Both the position numbers and the translations under genes were made by a program. Under the pieces are notes generated by a model. It worked only from the letters and a program-made list of their open reading frames with translations, did no database searches and was not told the DNA's origin. Of a DNA stretch of 34,098 nucleotides, positions 32,870 through 34,098 are shown piece after piece (within the stretch, counting starts at the first letter, position 1; every line of letters starts with the position of its first letter). Source of the stretch: Flavobacteriaceae bacterium (GTDB lineage Bacteria > Bacteroidota > Bacteroidia > Flavobacteriales > Flavobacteriaceae); assembly GCA_023260435.1 (NCBI GenBank), contig JALQVG010000055.1, positions 1-34,098 of the forward strand. Reading direction: 5' to 3'.

Positions 32870-33691
32870 ATGTCAGTTAGAAAATTAAAACCAATCACTC
32901 CTGGTCAGCGTTTTAGAGTAGTAAACGGATTTGACGCGATTACTACTGATAAGCCGGAAAAGAGCTTGCTCGAACCGATCAAAAGAACTGGAGGTAGAAA
33001 CAGTCAAGGAAAAATGACCGTACGCCAATTAGGTGGAGGTCACAAGAGAAAATATCGTGTCATTGATTTCAAACGCAACAAGCCTGAGGCTGCTGTGGTT
33101 ACCTCAATCGAGTACGATCCAAACAGAACTGCATTCATTGCGCTATTAACTTTTACCGACGGAGAGAAACGCTATGTGGTTGCTCAGAACGGTTTAAAAG
33201 TGGGACAAACCATCGAAACTGGTGCACAAGCTGCTCCTGAGGTGGGTAACGCCATGCCATTAAGTGCTATTCCATTAGGTACCATAATCTCTTGTATTGA
33301 GTTGCGTCCTGGTCAAGGAGCAGTGATGGCTCGCTCTGCGGGTACATTTGCTCAGTTGATGGCACGTGACGGTAAGTTTGCCACAGTAAAGTTACCTTCT
33401 GGTGAAACCCGTATGGTTTTGGTGGATTGTATCGCAACTATTGGGGCGGTTTCTAACTCTGATCATCAGTTGATCGTTTCAGGTAAAGCTGGTCGAACCA
33501 GATGGTTGGGCAGAAGACCTCGCGTTCGTCCTGTGGTGATGAACCCAGTGGATCACCCGATGGGTGGTGGTGAAGGAAGAGCTTCCGGAGGTCACCCAAG
33601 GTCTAGAAAAGGTATTCCTGCTAAAGGATATAGAACTCGTTCTAAGACTAAGAGCACCAACAAGTACATCATCGAACGCAGAAAGAAATAA
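32870..33691 (+). CDS. rplB: 50S ribosomal protein L2
   Basis: L2 is a core large-subunit protein needed for subunit association and peptidyl-transferase assembly. It has 273 residues. [23 protein letters not shown] is the N-terminal RNA-binding block, and [24 protein letters not shown] the C-terminal block with the conserved histidine near the catalytic centre. Full length, next to rpsS as in most bacteria. Confidence 0.98.
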   Translation: MSVRKLKPITPGQRFRVVNGFDAITTDKPEKSLLEPIKRTGGRNSQGKMTVRQLGGGHKRKYRVIDFKRNKPEAAVVTSIEYDPNRTAFIALLTFTDGEKRYVVAQNGLKVGQTIETGAQAAPEVGNAMPLSAIPLGTIISCIELRPGQGAVMARSAGTFAQLMARDGKFATVKLPSGETRMVLVDCIATIGAVSNSDHQLIVSGKAGRTRWLGRRPRVRPVVMNPVDHPMGGGEGRASGGHPRSRKGIPAKGYRTRSKTKSTNKYIIERRKK

Positions 33692-33701
33692 TTAAAGCGC
33701 T

Positions 33702-33980
33702 ATGGCACGTTCATTAAAAAAAGGGCCTTTTGTACACCACAGTTTGGTGAAGAAAGTCCAAGACAACATAGAGACAGGTAAAAAGACCGTGGTGAAAACC
33801 TGGTCTAGAGCCTCCATGATCACTCCAGATTTCGTTGGACAGACCATCGCAGTTCACAATGGGAAACAATTTGTTCCTGTTTATGTTACTGAGAACATGG
33901 TAGGACACAAATTAGGAGAATTTTCACCCACTCGTTCCTTTAGGGGCCATGCTGGTGCTAAAAACAAAGGTAAAAAGTAA
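33702..33980 (+). CDS. rpsS: 30S ribosomal protein S19
   Basis: S19 is a small-subunit head protein contacting S13 and the A-site finger. It has 92 residues, [19 protein letters not shown] start, [23 protein letters not shown] core, and [21 protein letters not shown] end. The next gene, rplV, starts three bases after its stop. Confidence 0.98.
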   Translation: MARSLKKGPFVHHSLVKKVQDNIETGKKTVVKTWSRASMITPDFVGQTIAVHNGKQFVPVYVTENMVGHKLGEFSPTRSFRGHAGAKNKGKK

Positions 33981-33983
33981 GCT

Positions 33984-34098
33984 ATGGGAGTTCGTAAAAA
34001 AGAAATGGCTGAACGCATTAAGGCCGAGAAGAAAACGACTGCATTTGCCAAGTTGAACAATTGCCCTACCTCTCCAAGAAAAATGAGGTTAGTAGCAG
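33984..34098 (+). CDS. rplV: 50S ribosomal protein L22, 3'-truncated by window end
   Basis: The first 38 codons read [20 protein letters not shown] followed by [18 protein letters not shown]. The SPRKMRLVA motif is the start of the L22 globular domain, which binds domains of 23S rRNA near the exit tunnel. The rest of the gene is outside the window. Its place after rpsS is the standard S10-operon order. Too short for the conserved tunnel hairpin to be checked. Confidence 0.95.
   Translation, partial: MGVRKKEMAERIKAEKKTTAFAKLNNCPTSPRKMRLVA

Noticed and set aside
1439-33908. Many antisense or alternate-frame open frames of 60-130 codons
   Set aside because: All lie within confidently identified genes, show no family motifs, and have compositions explained by the coding strand, for example the 131-codon frame at 24681-25076 inside SusC 3.

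Overview
The window is about 34 kb, roughly 43-45% G+C by eye, from a member of the Bacteroidota, most likely a (marine?) Flavobacteriales bacterium. The evidence for this is three SusC/SusD outer-membrane pairs, promoters of the phylum-specific TAnnTTTG type, almost no Shine-Dalgarno sequences, the short forms of PabB and PabC, the adk-obgE pair, and the order rpsL-rpsG-fusA-rpsJ-rplC without tuf. No rRNA, tRNA, CRISPR array, insertion sequence or prophage was seen.

Region 1 (1-121) is foreign. It is about 69% G+C and encodes, on the minus strand, 40 residues of an HMG-CoA lyase. It is abruptly joined to the middle of a Bacteroidota adenylate kinase gene, so it is best read as a chimeric contig end.

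Region 2 (121-7714) is housekeeping. On the plus strand: adk (5'-truncated), obgE, an Mpl-type murein-tripeptide ligase, radC, a polysaccharide-deacetylase-like protein whose metal-site residues look lost, and a YjjG-type HAD phosphatase. Convergent to these, on the minus strand, are rlmB and rarA. rlmB appears to lack a canonical start codon at the expected place.

Region 3 (7714-25982) is the accessory region. It holds three minus-strand SusC-SusD operons. The second is followed by a small secreted protein of unknown function, and the third by a surface lipoprotein ending in a GDGWNG-type domain. No carbohydrate-active enzyme, sulfatase or peptidase accompanies them, so their substrates cannot be read from context. 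The three SusC genes share nearly identical N-termini, 5' leaders and promoter boxes. Between operons 2 and 3, on the plus strand, lie two overlapping genes: a secreted redoxin-like protein and a fusion of a c-type cytochrome domain to a peptidylglycine-monooxygenase-like dicopper domain. This pair is the most interesting biochemical system in the window.

Region 4 (26201-34098) holds pabB-pabC (4-aminobenzoate synthesis for folate) on the minus strand. Divergent from it is the str/S10 ribosomal operon: rpsL, rpsG, fusA, rpsJ, then a 140-base structured spacer, then rplC, rplD, rplW, rplB, rpsS and the start of rplV, which is cut by the window end.
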